Origin: Clostridia bacterium
Lineage (GTDB): Bacteria; Bacillota; Clostridia; Oscillospirales; CAG-272
Direction of reading: 5' to 3'
NCBI GenBank assembly: GCA_017428635.1
Contig: JAFRQK010000037.1
Location: forward strand, 1-64,000
Length of the DNA stretch: 64,000 nucleotides
The position numbers and the translations under genes are program-made. Under the pieces are notes generated by a model. The model was not told the origin of the DNA. It searched no databases and worked only from the letters and a program-made list of their open reading frames with translations. Each line of letters opens with the position of its first letter. Position 1 is the stretch's first letter. Positions 33,295-41,839 of this stretch are shown in pieces.

Positions 33295-35112
33295 ATGAAT
33301 ATTCGCTCGACGTTTTCCGGTAAAGCCGGAAGAGCGCTTTCGGTCGCTCTCTCCGCTTTGCTTTTCTTCGCGATATGCGCCGCGCTCGTCGTCTCCCTTT
33401 CCGCGCTCGGCGGCGCGGGGCGAAATTCCTCGAAGAACAACGGTTCCGCTCCGTTCATCCCCGACGAAAAGAAAGACGAGAATCCGATCTTCGTCAGGGA
33501 GGAAAAAAAGCCGACCGTGACGGAGGACGAGGCGAGAGCCGAGGCGAGGCGCTCGCCGAACGGGTCGGTCCGCAAGATCGTCGACACGGCGACCCTCCGG
33601 GGCGAGACGTTCCGGCTTCCGTTTGCGGGAAATCTCTCGGCGGAAGGATGGGGTACGACGAACCTGCCGTACGATCCCGCGTCGATGAAGATCGCGGTCA
33701 TGACGCCGAATTTCAGCGTGACCGACAAATTCTCGCTGCGCACGAAGGTCGAGACGGAATACGTGGCGGATCAGGAGATCCTTTACGGTCCGTTTATCCC
33801 GACGGCGGTCGAGAAGACCGTCGACCGTCCCGCGCTCGACACGTATATGGGATATATCGTCGTCGACGAGGGCGATATCCTGACTCTTTATTCCGGGGCG
33901 GGCGACCGCCTGCTTCAGTTTGACGATACCGAATATATCCCCGCTTACGAGCGCGACCGCTCCGGCGCGCCGCTGTTCAAGCGTCCGTCGTCGTCCGAGT
34001 CCGTCACGTACGACGGCGATCAGATCGAGATCAGGATATACAAGGAAGACGATCCGAAGTTCGACGATCCGGCGGAAGAATTCGCCCGCGTCCTGCTCGC
34101 GCGCGAACCGCGCGAAAAGGACAAGACGGTCTTCGTTGACGGCGACCTTATCGACAAAGAGGGGCAGGAGAACGTAAAAGAGGAAGAGAGGGAAAAAGTC
34201 GACGGATACCCCGTCAGGGAAGAATCGGCGGCGTATTACCGCCTGTCGTACGACGGGTCGTATTTCGCGTATTCCGATTTCAGGGAATTCACCGATTCCC
34301 GCGGGCCGAAGTTCGATTATCCGGCGTATTACGGTCTGTCTGATTCGGGGCTCACCCTCTCCGTAAAGCTCTATAACCTGTACCGCAAGGATACGAACGG
34401 GAAGGTTGAGCTTTTCCACAAGGGATACTGGACGTACAAGGTCTGGGACAGCCCGATCTCGGAGGACACGTTCGAGAGAGCTTATAACTTCTCGGAAGAT
34501 CTCGGGTGCACGCTGACCGAGCCGTACTATCTCGACGGAGGACTGGCTTTCGTCAACCGTTCGGGGAACAGGGCGTTCCCGATCAGTACGCAGAAGAAGG
34601 ACAACACGGGAAGGATCATCCTCGAGACGTTCATGGGTCCGATCAGTTACGGAAAAGAGAGCATCGGATATTTCTACTACGACCACGGGCTCGTCAGGGT
34701 GCGTCTCGAGTCGATCGACGGGAACAACTATCTGTACGACTGCCGCGTGAGATACCTCGGCACGAAGGAGATACTCATCGACAGATCGGGCAAGAGATTC
34801 CCGATCCCCGAAGGGTTCGAGGTCAAGGCGTATTCAGACGGGATCATCCTTCTTGAAAAAGACGGAAAATACGGATATATGGACTATACCGGCGCATGGA
34901 TCGCGGAGCCGGTCTACAAAAGCGCGCTTCCGTTCTCGGAGGGACTGGGCGTCCTGACGACGGCGGAAGGCAAGGCGGGCGTGATCGACGCGAACGGCGA
35001 TATCGTCGTTCCGTTCGAATACTCGTTCATCAGCGAGTGCTCCGACGGGATCATGACCGCGTATTCGGAGGGCGTCGGATGGCGGCTGCTCAGAAAGATG
35101 ACGCCGTCGTGA
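33295..35112 (+). CDS. Membrane-anchored WG-repeat protein
   Basis: 605 residues. One membrane segment near residues 17-40 (SVALSALLFFAICAALVVSL) is followed by a low-complexity charged linker and a long extracellular part. WG-type repeats are visible at the C-terminus: DGKYGYMDYTGAWIAEPVY, then GKAGVIDANGDIVVPFEY, with weaker copies before. Such repeats make beta-propeller-like or beta-hairpin surfaces of unclear binding role. GGAGAGAGAGG upstream supports ATG 33295. The stop overlaps the dus start (GTGA). Function not recognised. Confidence 0.75.
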   Translation: MNIRSTFSGKAGRALSVALSALLFFAICAALVVSLSALGGAGRNSSKNNGSAPFIPDEKKDENPIFVREEKKPTVTEDEARAEARRSPNGSVRKIVDTATLRGETFRLPFAGNLSAEGWGTTNLPYDPASMKIAVMTPNFSVTDKFSLRTKVETEYVADQEILYGPFIPTAVEKTVDRPALDTYMGYIVVDEGDILTLYSGAGDRLLQFDDTEYIPAYERDRSGAPLFKRPSSSESVTYDGDQIEIRIYKEDDPKFDDPAEEFARVLLAREPREKDKTVFVDGDLIDKEGQENVKEEEREKVDGYPVREESAAYYRLSYDGSYFAYSDFREFTDSRGPKFDYPAYYGLSDSGLTLSVKLYNLYRKDTNGKVELFHKGYWTYKVWDSPISEDTFERAYNFSEDLGCTLTEPYYLDGGLAFVNRSGNRAFPISTQKKDNTGRIILETFMGPISYGKESIGYFYYDHGLVRVRLESIDGNNYLYDCRVRYLGTKEILIDRSGKRFPIPEGFEVKAYSDGIILLEKDGKYGYMDYTGAWIAEPVYKSALPFSEGLGVLTTAEGKAGVIDANGDIVVPFEYSFISECSDGIMTAYSEGVGWRLLRKMTPS

Positions 35113-36062
35113 GCGGCGCGGTAAAAGTCGGGCTCGCCCCGATGGCGGGCTTTACCGATATGCCGTTCCGCATCCTTTGCGGAGAGCGCGGCGCGGATTT
35201 CGCCGTATCCGAAATGATCTCGGCGACGGCTCTCACGAGAGGCGACGCGAAAACGGCGGATCTTGCCGCGACCGACCCCCGGGAGAAGCCGTGCGCCCTT
35301 CAGATCTTCGGGCACGATCCCGCGACAGTCGCGGAAGCGGCGGCGGCGCTCGCGGGGAGCCGTCCGCTCGCGATAGAGATAAACATGGGATGCCCCGTCA
35401 AAAAGATAGTTTCGTCGGGCGACGGGTCCGCGCTTATGAAGGACCCCGACCTCGCGGGGAAGATAACGGAGGCGGCGTCGCGCGCCGCGCACGCGGCGGG
35501 TCTTCCGCTCTGGGTGAAGATCAGGGCGGGATGGAAAAAGGGCGAAGTGACCGCGCCTGCTTTTGCCGACGCGCTCGTTTCCGCCGGCGCGGACAGGATC
35601 ACGGTCCACGGCAGAACGAGAGATCAGATGTACGCTCCGTCCTCCGACAACGGCGTGATCCGCGCCGTGAAAGAGAAGATCGGGAAGAGAGCCGAGGTCT
35701 TCGGAAACGGAGACGTAGACGGTCCGGAAAGCGCGATCCGGATGATAAAAGAGACCGGGTGCGACGGGCTGCTCGTCGGACGGGCGGCGCTCGGCGATCC
35801 GTGGATATTCGGAAGGATAAAAGCTGCGCTCGCGGGCGAAGATACCCCGCCTCTCCCGACGAAAGAGGAAAGAGTTTCCGCGGCGATCAGGCTTCTGCGC
35901 GACGTCTGCGCGCTCTACGGAGAGGAGCGCGGCGTCAGGGAGTCAAGAGGCAGAGCCGCGAGGTTCATAAAAGGTATAAAAGGGTCCGCCGCGGTCCGCG
36001 ACCGGCTGAATCACGCCGAGACCGAAGCGGAATTCAAAGATATTCTTTCACGTCTGATATAA
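35109..36062 (+). CDS. dus: tRNA-dihydrouridine synthase (DusB type)
   Basis: 317 residues of the FMN-dependent Dus family. Seen: LAPMAGFTDMPFR at the N-terminus, FGHDP, the catalytic-cysteine segment EINMGCPVKKI, KIRAGW, ITVHGRTRDQMY and GNGDVDGPESA with LLVGRAALGDPWIF. Reduces uridine to dihydrouridine in the tRNA D-loop. The first reliable start is GTG at 35109, overlapping the previous stop; longer upstream frames lie inside the WG-repeat gene. No clear ribosome site, so it probably relies on coupled translation. Confidence 0.93.
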   Translation: MSGAVKVGLAPMAGFTDMPFRILCGERGADFAVSEMISATALTRGDAKTADLAATDPREKPCALQIFGHDPATVAEAAAALAGSRPLAIEINMGCPVKKIVSSGDGSALMKDPDLAGKITEAASRAAHAAGLPLWVKIRAGWKKGEVTAPAFADALVSAGADRITVHGRTRDQMYAPSSDNGVIRAVKEKIGKRAEVFGNGDVDGPESAIRMIKETGCDGLLVGRAALGDPWIFGRIKAALAGEDTPPLPTKEERVSAAIRLLRDVCALYGEERGVRESRGRAARFIKGIKGSAAVRDRLNHAETEAEFKDILSRLI

Positions 36063-36083
36063 GACGATAAAGGGTTTGCGCCA

Positions 36084-36998
36084 ATGAAAACACTCAAAAT
36101 CGCGATCGTATTCCTGATAATTTCGGCAACTGTCTTTCTTGCGGGATGCCGCAAGGATGCGCCCGCCGAACCGTCCGATACGGAGACGGCCGCCGTGACG
36201 ACCGAAAAGGCAACGGAAACGGAGACCGAAACGGAAACGGAGACGGAAACCGAGACCGAGACGGAGCCCGTTACGGAACCCGCAACGGAACCCGCGCCGG
36301 AGCCGATACCCGAACCCGACCCCGTTCCCGAACCGGTCCCGGAACCCGATCCCGAACCTATCCCCGAACCGATACCGGAACCCGACCCGACCCCCGACCC
36401 GGTCCCCGATACCGAGCCTCCGGCAGTGACGGACGAGATCGTCGGGTACACGAGCAAGGGCTTTCCGATCGAGAACAGAGAAGGACGCACCTATATCGGC
36501 GGCCTTCTGGTCGTCAACAAAACGTATTCTCTCCCGTCGTGGTACGATCCGGGCGGGATGACCCCCGAGTGCGCCTCGGCGTTTTACTCGATGTGCGCCG
36601 CCGCGTCGGCGGAGGGACTGTATTTTTACTCGATCTCCGACTACCGGTCGTACGCTCTTCAGTCCTGGCTGTACCAGACGTACGTTGACCGCGACGGCAA
36701 GGAGGCTGCGGACACGTTCTCCGCGCGCCCCGGCCACAGCGAGCACCAGACGGGCCTCGCGATCGACGTAAATTCGACGACGCAGGCGTTCGCTTATTCC
36801 GCGGAAGGACAGTGGCTCGCCGCGCATTGCTGGGAATACGGTTTCATAATCCGTTATCCTCAGGGCAAAGAATGGTCGACGGGATTCATTTACGAGCCGT
36901 GGCACGTCAGATACGTGGGAACGTGGCTCTCTATCCCTCTGCGCGACAGCGGGCAGACGCTCGAGGAGTATCTCGGCATCGATTCGGTGTATAATTGA
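36084..36998 (+). CDS. VanY-like D,D-carboxypeptidase lipoprotein with TE and EP repeats
   Basis: 304 residues. Lipobox LAGC with C22 as lipid-modified cysteine. Residues 43-64 are an almost pure TE dipeptide repeat and 69-108 an EP/DP-rich segment, forming a wall-spanning spacer. The C-terminal domain is a zinc D,D-carboxypeptidase of the VanY/DacB type: SEHQTGLAIDV (H219, D226) and EPWHVRYVG (E269, H272). It should cut the terminal D-Ala of peptidoglycan stem peptides. Starts 21 bases after dus. Nothing nearby suggests glycopeptide resistance, so a housekeeping trimming role is more likely. Confidence 0.9.
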   Translation: MKTLKIAIVFLIISATVFLAGCRKDAPAEPSDTETAAVTTEKATETETETETETETETETEPVTEPATEPAPEPIPEPDPVPEPVPEPDPEPIPEPIPEPDPTPDPVPDTEPPAVTDEIVGYTSKGFPIENREGRTYIGGLLVVNKTYSLPSWYDPGGMTPECASAFYSMCAAASAEGLYFYSISDYRSYALQSWLYQTYVDRDGKEAADTFSARPGHSEHQTGLAIDVNSTTQAFAYSAEGQWLAAHCWEYGFIIRYPQGKEWSTGFIYEPWHVRYVGTWLSIPLRDSGQTLEEYLGIDSVYN

Positions 36999-37047
36999 CG
37001 GCCGGTTGTCAATAATCATCTCATAAGGCTGTTATCGGGGTGACGAT

Positions 37048-37926
37048 ATGAAGATCACGTTTCCCGCCCTGTCCCTCTTTTACAAATACGTTTACCGCGT
37101 CAACGACAGGCGCGTCAAGGACGCCCCGCCGTGGGACAAATATTCCCCTCTTCTCGACGAACCGTACGGGGAGGGAAAGGCGAAAGTTTTCGATCTTTTC
37201 TTCGCGCCGCCGGAAAAGAGGAAAAAGATCCTCCTCATCCTCGTTCACGGCGGATACTATATCAGGGGAAGACACAGGGACTCGTACCCGTTCGCCGTCT
37301 CCTTTCTCGAGGAGGGATTCGACGTCGCGTCCGTCGAGTATCGCGTCGGCGGAAAGGGCGTCGGGACGAGGGAAAAGATCGGTGACGTCGCGGAGTTTTT
37401 GCGGTTTCTTTTCTCGTCGCTTGAGAGACTCGGGCTCGGCGATGAGGAAAAGTTCTTCATCAGCGGAGACAGCGCGGGCGGCCATCTCGCCCTCATCAAC
37501 GCGGAGGGCGCGTGCGATCCCGGGATCGGGATCGACCTTGACGGGGTGCGCCTCGACGGAGCGCTGCTCAACTGTCCGAGCTACGATTTCGCCGCGTACA
37601 GGGACCAGAAGGAACTGAGCCGCGGGATGAAAAAAAGGATGCTCGGCAAAGACTATAAGGAGAAGGGCTCGCTCGAGCGCCTATCTCCGAGAACGTATAT
37701 CGCGTCGCTTTCCGTTCCGGTCTTCGTGTCGACGTGCAAAAACGATTTTCTGAGGGAGGGCGTCCTCCGTCTTTACGGGGATCTCGACAGATTCGGCAAG
37801 GAATACGTCAGGGTCGATATCGACGAGGACGACAAAAAAGTGGCGCACGTCCACAACGTCATTTATCCCGACCTGCCCGCGTCCGTGAAAGTCAACCGCG
37901 CGATGATGGATTTCATGACAAAATAA
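37048..37926 (+). CDS. Alpha/beta hydrolase (HSL/esterase type)
   Basis: 292 residues, no clear signal peptide. An HSL-type oxyanion motif LVHGGYYIRG precedes the nucleophile motif SGDSAGGH, and a C-terminal AHVHNV supplies the probable histidine. Carboxylesterase or lipase activity is expected; the substrate is unknown. Follows the VanY gene by 49 bases and ends at a strong bidirectional terminator, so it may be the last gene of the operon that begins with rbsK. Confidence 0.8.
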   Translation: MKITFPALSLFYKYVYRVNDRRVKDAPPWDKYSPLLDEPYGEGKAKVFDLFFAPPEKRKKILLILVHGGYYIRGRHRDSYPFAVSFLEEGFDVASVEYRVGGKGVGTREKIGDVAEFLRFLFSSLERLGLGDEEKFFISGDSAGGHLALINAEGACDPGIGIDLDGVRLDGALLNCPSYDFAAYRDQKELSRGMKKRMLGKDYKEKGSLERLSPRTYIASLSVPVFVSTCKNDFLREGVLRLYGDLDRFGKEYVRVDIDEDDKKVAHVHNVIYPDLPASVKVNRAMMDFMTK

Positions 37927-37931
37927 AAAAC

Positions 37932-37958
37932 CCGCTGCCGTCGGAAAGACGGCAGCGG
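37932..37958. terminator. Bidirectional terminator between the esterase gene and cysS
   Basis: CCGCTGCCGTC (37932-37942) with GACGGCAGCGG (37948-37958), loop GGAAA. T-rich tail on the plus strand; minus strand followed by GTTTTTTATT. Serves both convergent operons. Confidence 0.93.
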
Positions 37959-37970
37959 CCTTTTCTTTTT

Positions 37971-39410
37971 TTAACCTATCTTGTACGTCGTACCTTCTTT
38001 GGAGTCAATGAGCGTCACGCCCATCGCGGTGAGCTCATTCCTGATGCGGTCCGCCTCGGCGTAGTTCTTCGCCGCCTTTGCGTCCGCTCTCTGCCTGATC
38101 ATGTCTTCGATTTTTTCTTTCAGTTCAGCGTCGATCCCGTCGATCCCGTCTGCTTTTTCTTCGCTCTCTTTCGCCTTTTCGGCGGCGGCGAGCAGACCGA
38201 GCGAGAGGACTTCGTCGAATTTTCCGATCAGCGCGAGTTTCGTGCCGTCCGCGACCTTCGCCTTGAGGACGTCGTAAAGGGCGGTGAGGGCCATCGAGGT
38301 GTTCAGATCCGAATCGAGCGCGTCGCGGAAAGAAGCGTCGAGGCGCGCCGCCTCTTCTTTATCGCCGTCGGCGATCTCTGCGGGTCCCTTGAGCGCGGCG
38401 ACTTTTTTGACGAGCCCCGCGTACGAGGACGCGGCTCCGTCGAGCCCTTCCCACGAGAACGTCAGGTTCTTGCGGTAGTGCGAACCGAGGCAGAAGAGCC
38501 GGTAGGCGAGCGGATCGTAGCCCTTCTCTTCGAGCAGGGAGACGGTCAGGAATTCGCCGGACGATTTGCTCATCTTGCCGTGATTCGTATTCAGATGGTG
38601 GACGTGGAACCAGAAATTGCACCATTTGTGGCCGAGGTAAGCCTCGCTCTGCGCGATCTCGTTCGTGTGGTGCGGGAACGCGTTGTCGATACCGCCGCAG
38701 TGGATATCGAGCCGCTCGCCGAGATACTTCATGCTGATTGCGGAGCACTCGATGTGCCAGCCGGGATATCCGAGCCCCCACGGGCTCTCCCATTTCAGTT
38801 CCTGATCCTCGAACTTCGATTTCGTAAACCAGAGGACGAAGTCGGTCTTGTTTTTCTTCGCCGCGTCGACGCCGACGCCCTCTCGGACGCCCTCTTCGAG
38901 ATCCTCCGCGTCGTGGCGGTTGAACACGTAATATTCGTCGAGCTTCGAGGTGTCGAAATACACGTTTCCGTCGGAGACGTACGCGTGGCCGTTCTCGACC
39001 AGCGCCTCGACGACTTTGATGAACTCGGCGATCTCCGTCGTCGCAGGGACGACGGTGGCGGGTTTTCTTATATTCAGTTTTTCGCAGTCCGCGAAGAACG
39101 CGTCGGTGTAGAACCGCGCTATGTCCATCACGGTCTTTTTCTCTCGGCGCGCTCCGGCGAGCATCTTGTCCTCGCCTGTGTCGGCGTCGGAAGTCAGGTG
39201 GCCGACGTCGGTGATGTTCATCACGCGCTTGACGTCGTAGCCCGAATAACCGAGATATTTCTCGAGGACGTCCTCCATTATGTAGGTGCGGAGGTTTCCG
39301 ATATGGGCGAAGTGATAGACGGTCGGGCCGCAGGTATACATCCTCACGACGCCCGGCTCGTTCGATACGAACTCGTCCTTTTCTCTTGTCAGGGTGTTAT
39401 ACAGTTTCAT
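37971..39410 (-). CDS. cysS: Cysteine--tRNA ligase
   Basis: 479 residues. Class I synthetase: zinc and HIGH site in [57 protein letters not shown] and KMSKSSGEF as KMSKS. The ATG at 39410 has GGAGGAG ten bases upstream; the TTG at 39419 gives a longer frame but has no suitable spacing. The start overlaps the end of the upstream CPBP gene, so translation is likely coupled. It charges tRNA-Cys and lies downstream of cysE, which makes the cysteine precursor. Confidence 0.97.
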   Translation of the reverse strand: MKLYNTLTREKDEFVSNEPGVVRMYTCGPTVYHFAHIGNLRTYIMEDVLEKYLGYSGYDVKRVMNITDVGHLTSDADTGEDKMLAGARREKKTVMDIARFYTDAFFADCEKLNIRKPATVVPATTEIAEFIKVVEALVENGHAYVSDGNVYFDTSKLDEYYVFNRHDAEDLEEGVREGVGVDAAKKNKTDFVLWFTKSKFEDQELKWESPWGLGYPGWHIECSAISMKYLGERLDIHCGGIDNAFPHHTNEIAQSEAYLGHKWCNFWFHVHHLNTNHGKMSKSSGEFLTVSLLEEKGYDPLAYRLFCLGSHYRKNLTFSWEGLDGAASSYAGLVKKVAALKGPAEIADGDKEEAARLDASFRDALDSDLNTSMALTALYDVLKAKVADGTKLALIGKFDEVLSLGLLAAAEKAKESEEKADGIDGIDAELKEKIEDMIRQRADAKAAKNYAEADRIRNELTAMGVTLIDSKEGTTYKIG

Positions 39411-40380
39411 ATTTTTCAATCTCCTCCGGGAGAACTTCTTTTTTCTTTTTGGTCACGAACCAGACGCCCGCGACAGACGCGGCGGCGCATACGAAGAATA
39501 CGCAAAGGTCAAGGGTGACCGTACCGATCATATCGGGCGCCAGCGTCGCTATGAGGTTGAACCCGAAATGGCAGAGCATTACGGGGTAAAGGGATCTGTG
39601 CCTCAGGAAGATGCACGCCTGAACGACGCCGAACGCCGAGGCGTATATTATCGCGATCGGCGTACCGTGCGCTATGCCGAAGGCGAGGGACGAAAAGATG
39701 ACGGCAAGGACGCTCGGGAACGCGGGAGACAGACGCGAACAGAGGATTCCGCGGAAGAGGAACTCCTCCGTTGCTGGCGCCATTATCACGGCGGCGATGA
39801 AAACGAGGATGAACGATTCGCCGCCGAGAAGCGGCTCGTACGTCTCTTCAAACGAGGAGATGAAAAAGTCGGGCCACGGGATAATATCGACGATATACGT
39901 GACGACCCTGTTGAGGGCGACGCCCAGAACGAGCGATACAGCGCAGACCGAAATCGGCGCTTTTATGAAACCGATCTCATGAAAATAGTTTTTCCTCGGG
40001 ATGACGCCGAGCCTGTCGCGCCTCTTCTGTCTTATCGTGAAAATGACCGTAACGGTCGCCAGAAACAGGACGGAAGACAGAACGGAGATGAGCGTCACGT
40101 ACCCGTTGATCTTTTCCATCATCAGACGGCTGACGTACGCGCCTCCCATTCTCAGCGCGTCGGGATCCGACATGACTGATATCGCTATCGGGATAATGAA
40201 TGCGAAAGACAGGACGGTCTGAGCGGCGAGCCAGATGCCGATATAGAGGAAGAAGGAGCCTATCGCGCGTCCCTTAGAGCGCGGAGGCTCGTACGGGAAA
40301 AGAAGGGAAGAACCGCACCGGCGGCAGAAGTTCGCATTCGGGTGCGCCTCGGCGCCGCAGCTTTTACAGATCTTTTTCAC
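39397..40380 (-). CDS. CPBP-family intramembrane metalloprotease with N-terminal zinc ribbon
   Basis: 327 residues from GTG at 40380. The N-terminus has CKSCGAEAHPNANFCRRCG, a double CxxC zinc ribbon, then seven to eight membrane spans. CPBP/Abi motifs are present: APATEEFLFRGIL (EExxxR), FGIAHG and CHFGFNL. Members are Rce1-like membrane proteases or scaffolds. The longer frame to 40413 begins with TTG inside cysE; the GTG one base after the cysE stop fits better, with GGAGG upstream at a long 14-base spacing. The protein sits between two cysteine-metabolism genes; no link to cysteine is shown. Confidence 0.83.
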   Translation of the reverse strand: MKKICKSCGAEAHPNANFCRRCGSSLLFPYEPPRSKGRAIGSFFLYIGIWLAAQTVLSFAFIIPIAISVMSDPDALRMGGAYVSRLMMEKINGYVTLISVLSSVLFLATVTVIFTIRQKRRDRLGVIPRKNYFHEIGFIKAPISVCAVSLVLGVALNRVVTYIVDIIPWPDFFISSFEETYEPLLGGESFILVFIAAVIMAPATEEFLFRGILCSRLSPAFPSVLAVIFSSLAFGIAHGTPIAIIYASAFGVVQACIFLRHRSLYPVMLCHFGFNLIATLAPDMIGTVTLDLCVFFVCAAASVAGVWFVTKKKKEVLPEEIEKYETV

Positions 40381-40381
40381 G

Positions 40382-41080
40382 TCAGTCTTTTTTTCCTCCG
40401 AGTTTGTCTTCAAGAGCGGCGAGCCGTTCTTTCACTTTTGCGAGTTCTTCGGCGACGGGGTCGGGAACGTTGACCTGGTCGAGGTCGAACTCGTCCTTTA
40501 CCCTGACGCCTTCTTTTTTGACGATCTTTGCCGGGATCCCGACTGCGGTCGAATCGGCGGGAACGTCGCCGAGGACCACGGCGCCCGCGGCGATCTTCGC
40601 ATTGTCGCCGACGGTGAACGCGCCGAGAAGTTTCGCGCCCGCTCCTACCATAACGCCGTTGCCGAGCGTCGGGTGGCGTTTGCCCGATTCCTTGCCCGTA
40701 CCGCCGAGCGTGACTCCCTGATAAAGGGTGCAGTTGTCTCCGATTATCGCGGTCTCGCCTATTACGACGCCCGATCCGTGGTCGATGAAGAGCCCTTTTC
40801 CTATCTTCGCCGCCGGGTGGATCTCGATGCCGGTCAGAAACTTCGAGAACTGCGACAGAGCGCGCGCGGTGACGTGCGCGCCGTTTTTGTCGAGGGCGTG
40901 CGCGGCGCGGTACATCGCGAGCGCGTGGAAGCCGGAATAAAGAAGGATGACTTCAAGGCGTCCTCTCGCGGCGGGGTCGCGGCGGCAGATCGAATCGACG
41001 TCCGCGATGACGGAACGCAGACCGCGGCCTATCGCAGAGCTCCCCTCCGGTTTTTTGATCCTGATATCGATTTTTGCCAT
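40382..41080 (-). CDS. cysE: Serine O-acetyltransferase
   Basis: 232 residues. Left-handed beta-helix acyltransferase: GIEIHPAAKIGKGLFIDHGSGVVIGETAIIGDNCTLYQGVTLGGTGK, with the characteristic histidines, followed by ALLGAFTVG-type turns. It makes O-acetylserine for cysteine synthesis. The extra C-terminal ~40 charged residues look like a short coiled coil. ATG at 41080 with GGAGGATGAT upstream; a longer TTG frame is not needed. First gene of cysE-CPBP-cysS. Confidence 0.95.
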   Translation of the reverse strand: MAKIDIRIKKPEGSSAIGRGLRSVIADVDSICRRDPAARGRLEVILLYSGFHALAMYRAAHALDKNGAHVTARALSQFSKFLTGIEIHPAAKIGKGLFIDHGSGVVIGETAIIGDNCTLYQGVTLGGTGKESGKRHPTLGNGVMVGAGAKLLGAFTVGDNAKIAAGAVVLGDVPADSTAVGIPAKIVKKEGVRVKDEFDLDQVNVPDPVAEELAKVKERLAALEDKLGGKKD

Positions 41081-41129
41081 ATCATCCTCCGAAAACAAAC
41101 GTTTATCCAGTTTACGTTCTTAACATATT

Positions 41130-41158
41130 ACTCTATCATAATTCGCGCGGTTTGTAAA
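41130..41158 (-). promoter_or_regulatory. Possible promoter of cysE-CPBP-cysS
   Basis: Minus strand TTTACA (41158-41153), 17-base spacer, TAGAGT (41135-41130). The -10 matches only four of six. Confidence 0.4.
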
Positions 41159-41251
41159 GATTTTCGGGCAAAAAACGGAACGCGGGAGGGCGTACGGGAC
41201 GCATGCGGTTCAAATAATTCGCTCGGAGCGCCGTTTTGAGGCGTTTTTTTC

Positions 41252-41280
41252 TTTCATTTCGGGACGATTTGTGGTACAAT
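41252..41280 (+). promoter_or_regulatory. Promoter of the SLOG-gpmI operon
   Basis: TTTCAT (41252-41257), 17-base spacer, TACAAT (41275-41280), just upstream of the ribosome sites of the SLOG gene. Confidence 0.5.
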
Positions 41281-41320
41281 TATCTATGTATGAGCAAAAA
41301 TCGGGGAGGTGACGGAGGCT

Positions 41321-41824
41321 GTGAGTTCGGGGCGCGCAAAGACCTGCTTTTTTACCGGGCACAGATCGCTGCCGCGCGGGGCGGACGGGGCGCTCGTCGC
41401 CGAGCTTGACGTCACGCTCAGACGGCTCCGTTTCGACGGGTATACCGATTTCGTCTGCGGCGGGGCGGTCGGATTCGACACCGTCGCCGCCTGCCGCGTT
41501 GCCGCGGCGGCAAAACGGGATCCCGGATTCCGGCTGATCCTCGTTCTTCCGTGCCGCGATCAGACGGCGCTGTGGAAGAAGACGGAGGACGTCGCCCTGT
41601 ACCAGAAACTCAAGGGGCTCGCCGCCGAGGTCGTCTACGTCCGCGACTTCTTCGACGACGGCGTGATGCTCGAGCGCGACCGTATGATGGCGGACATGAG
41701 TTCGCTCTGCGTCGCGTACTACGACGGGCGAAAAGGGGGCGGCACCGCGTACACGGTCCGCTACGCCGAAAAGCTGGGCCTTCCCGTCGTAAACCTCTAT
41801 GACAAAGTTAATAATATTTCCTGA
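41321..41824 (+). CDS. SLOG/DUF1273-type protein (YpsA-like)
   Basis: 167 residues with the Rossmann-like SLOG pattern: CFFTGHRSLP at the N-terminus, YTDFVCGGAVGFDTVAA in the middle and SSLCVAYYDGRKGGGTAYTVRYAE near the end. This is the YpsA/DUF1273 group, thought to bind nucleotide or ADP-ribose-like ligands, with no fixed biochemical role. GTG at 41321 is preferred because GGGGAGG and GGAGG lie upstream; a GTG at 41309 in the same frame is an alternative. Only 15 bases before gpmI. Confidence 0.82.
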   Translation: MSSGRAKTCFFTGHRSLPRGADGALVAELDVTLRRLRFDGYTDFVCGGAVGFDTVAACRVAAAAKRDPGFRLILVLPCRDQTALWKKTEDVALYQKLKGLAAEVVYVRDFFDDGVMLERDRMMADMSSLCVAYYDGRKGGGTAYTVRYAEKLGLPVVNLYDKVNNIS

Positions 41825-41839
41825 AAGGACTTTTTCGAT

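Noticed and set aside
36200..36420. Possible CRISPR or microsatellite in the repetitive ACGGA/CCCGAA tract
   Set aside because: The periodicity is 6 bases and encodes TE and EP dipeptides in the VanY-like lipoprotein; no spacers.
37734..39518. 594-codon plus-strand open frame
   Set aside because: Covers cysS in antisense and lacks any recognisable motif.
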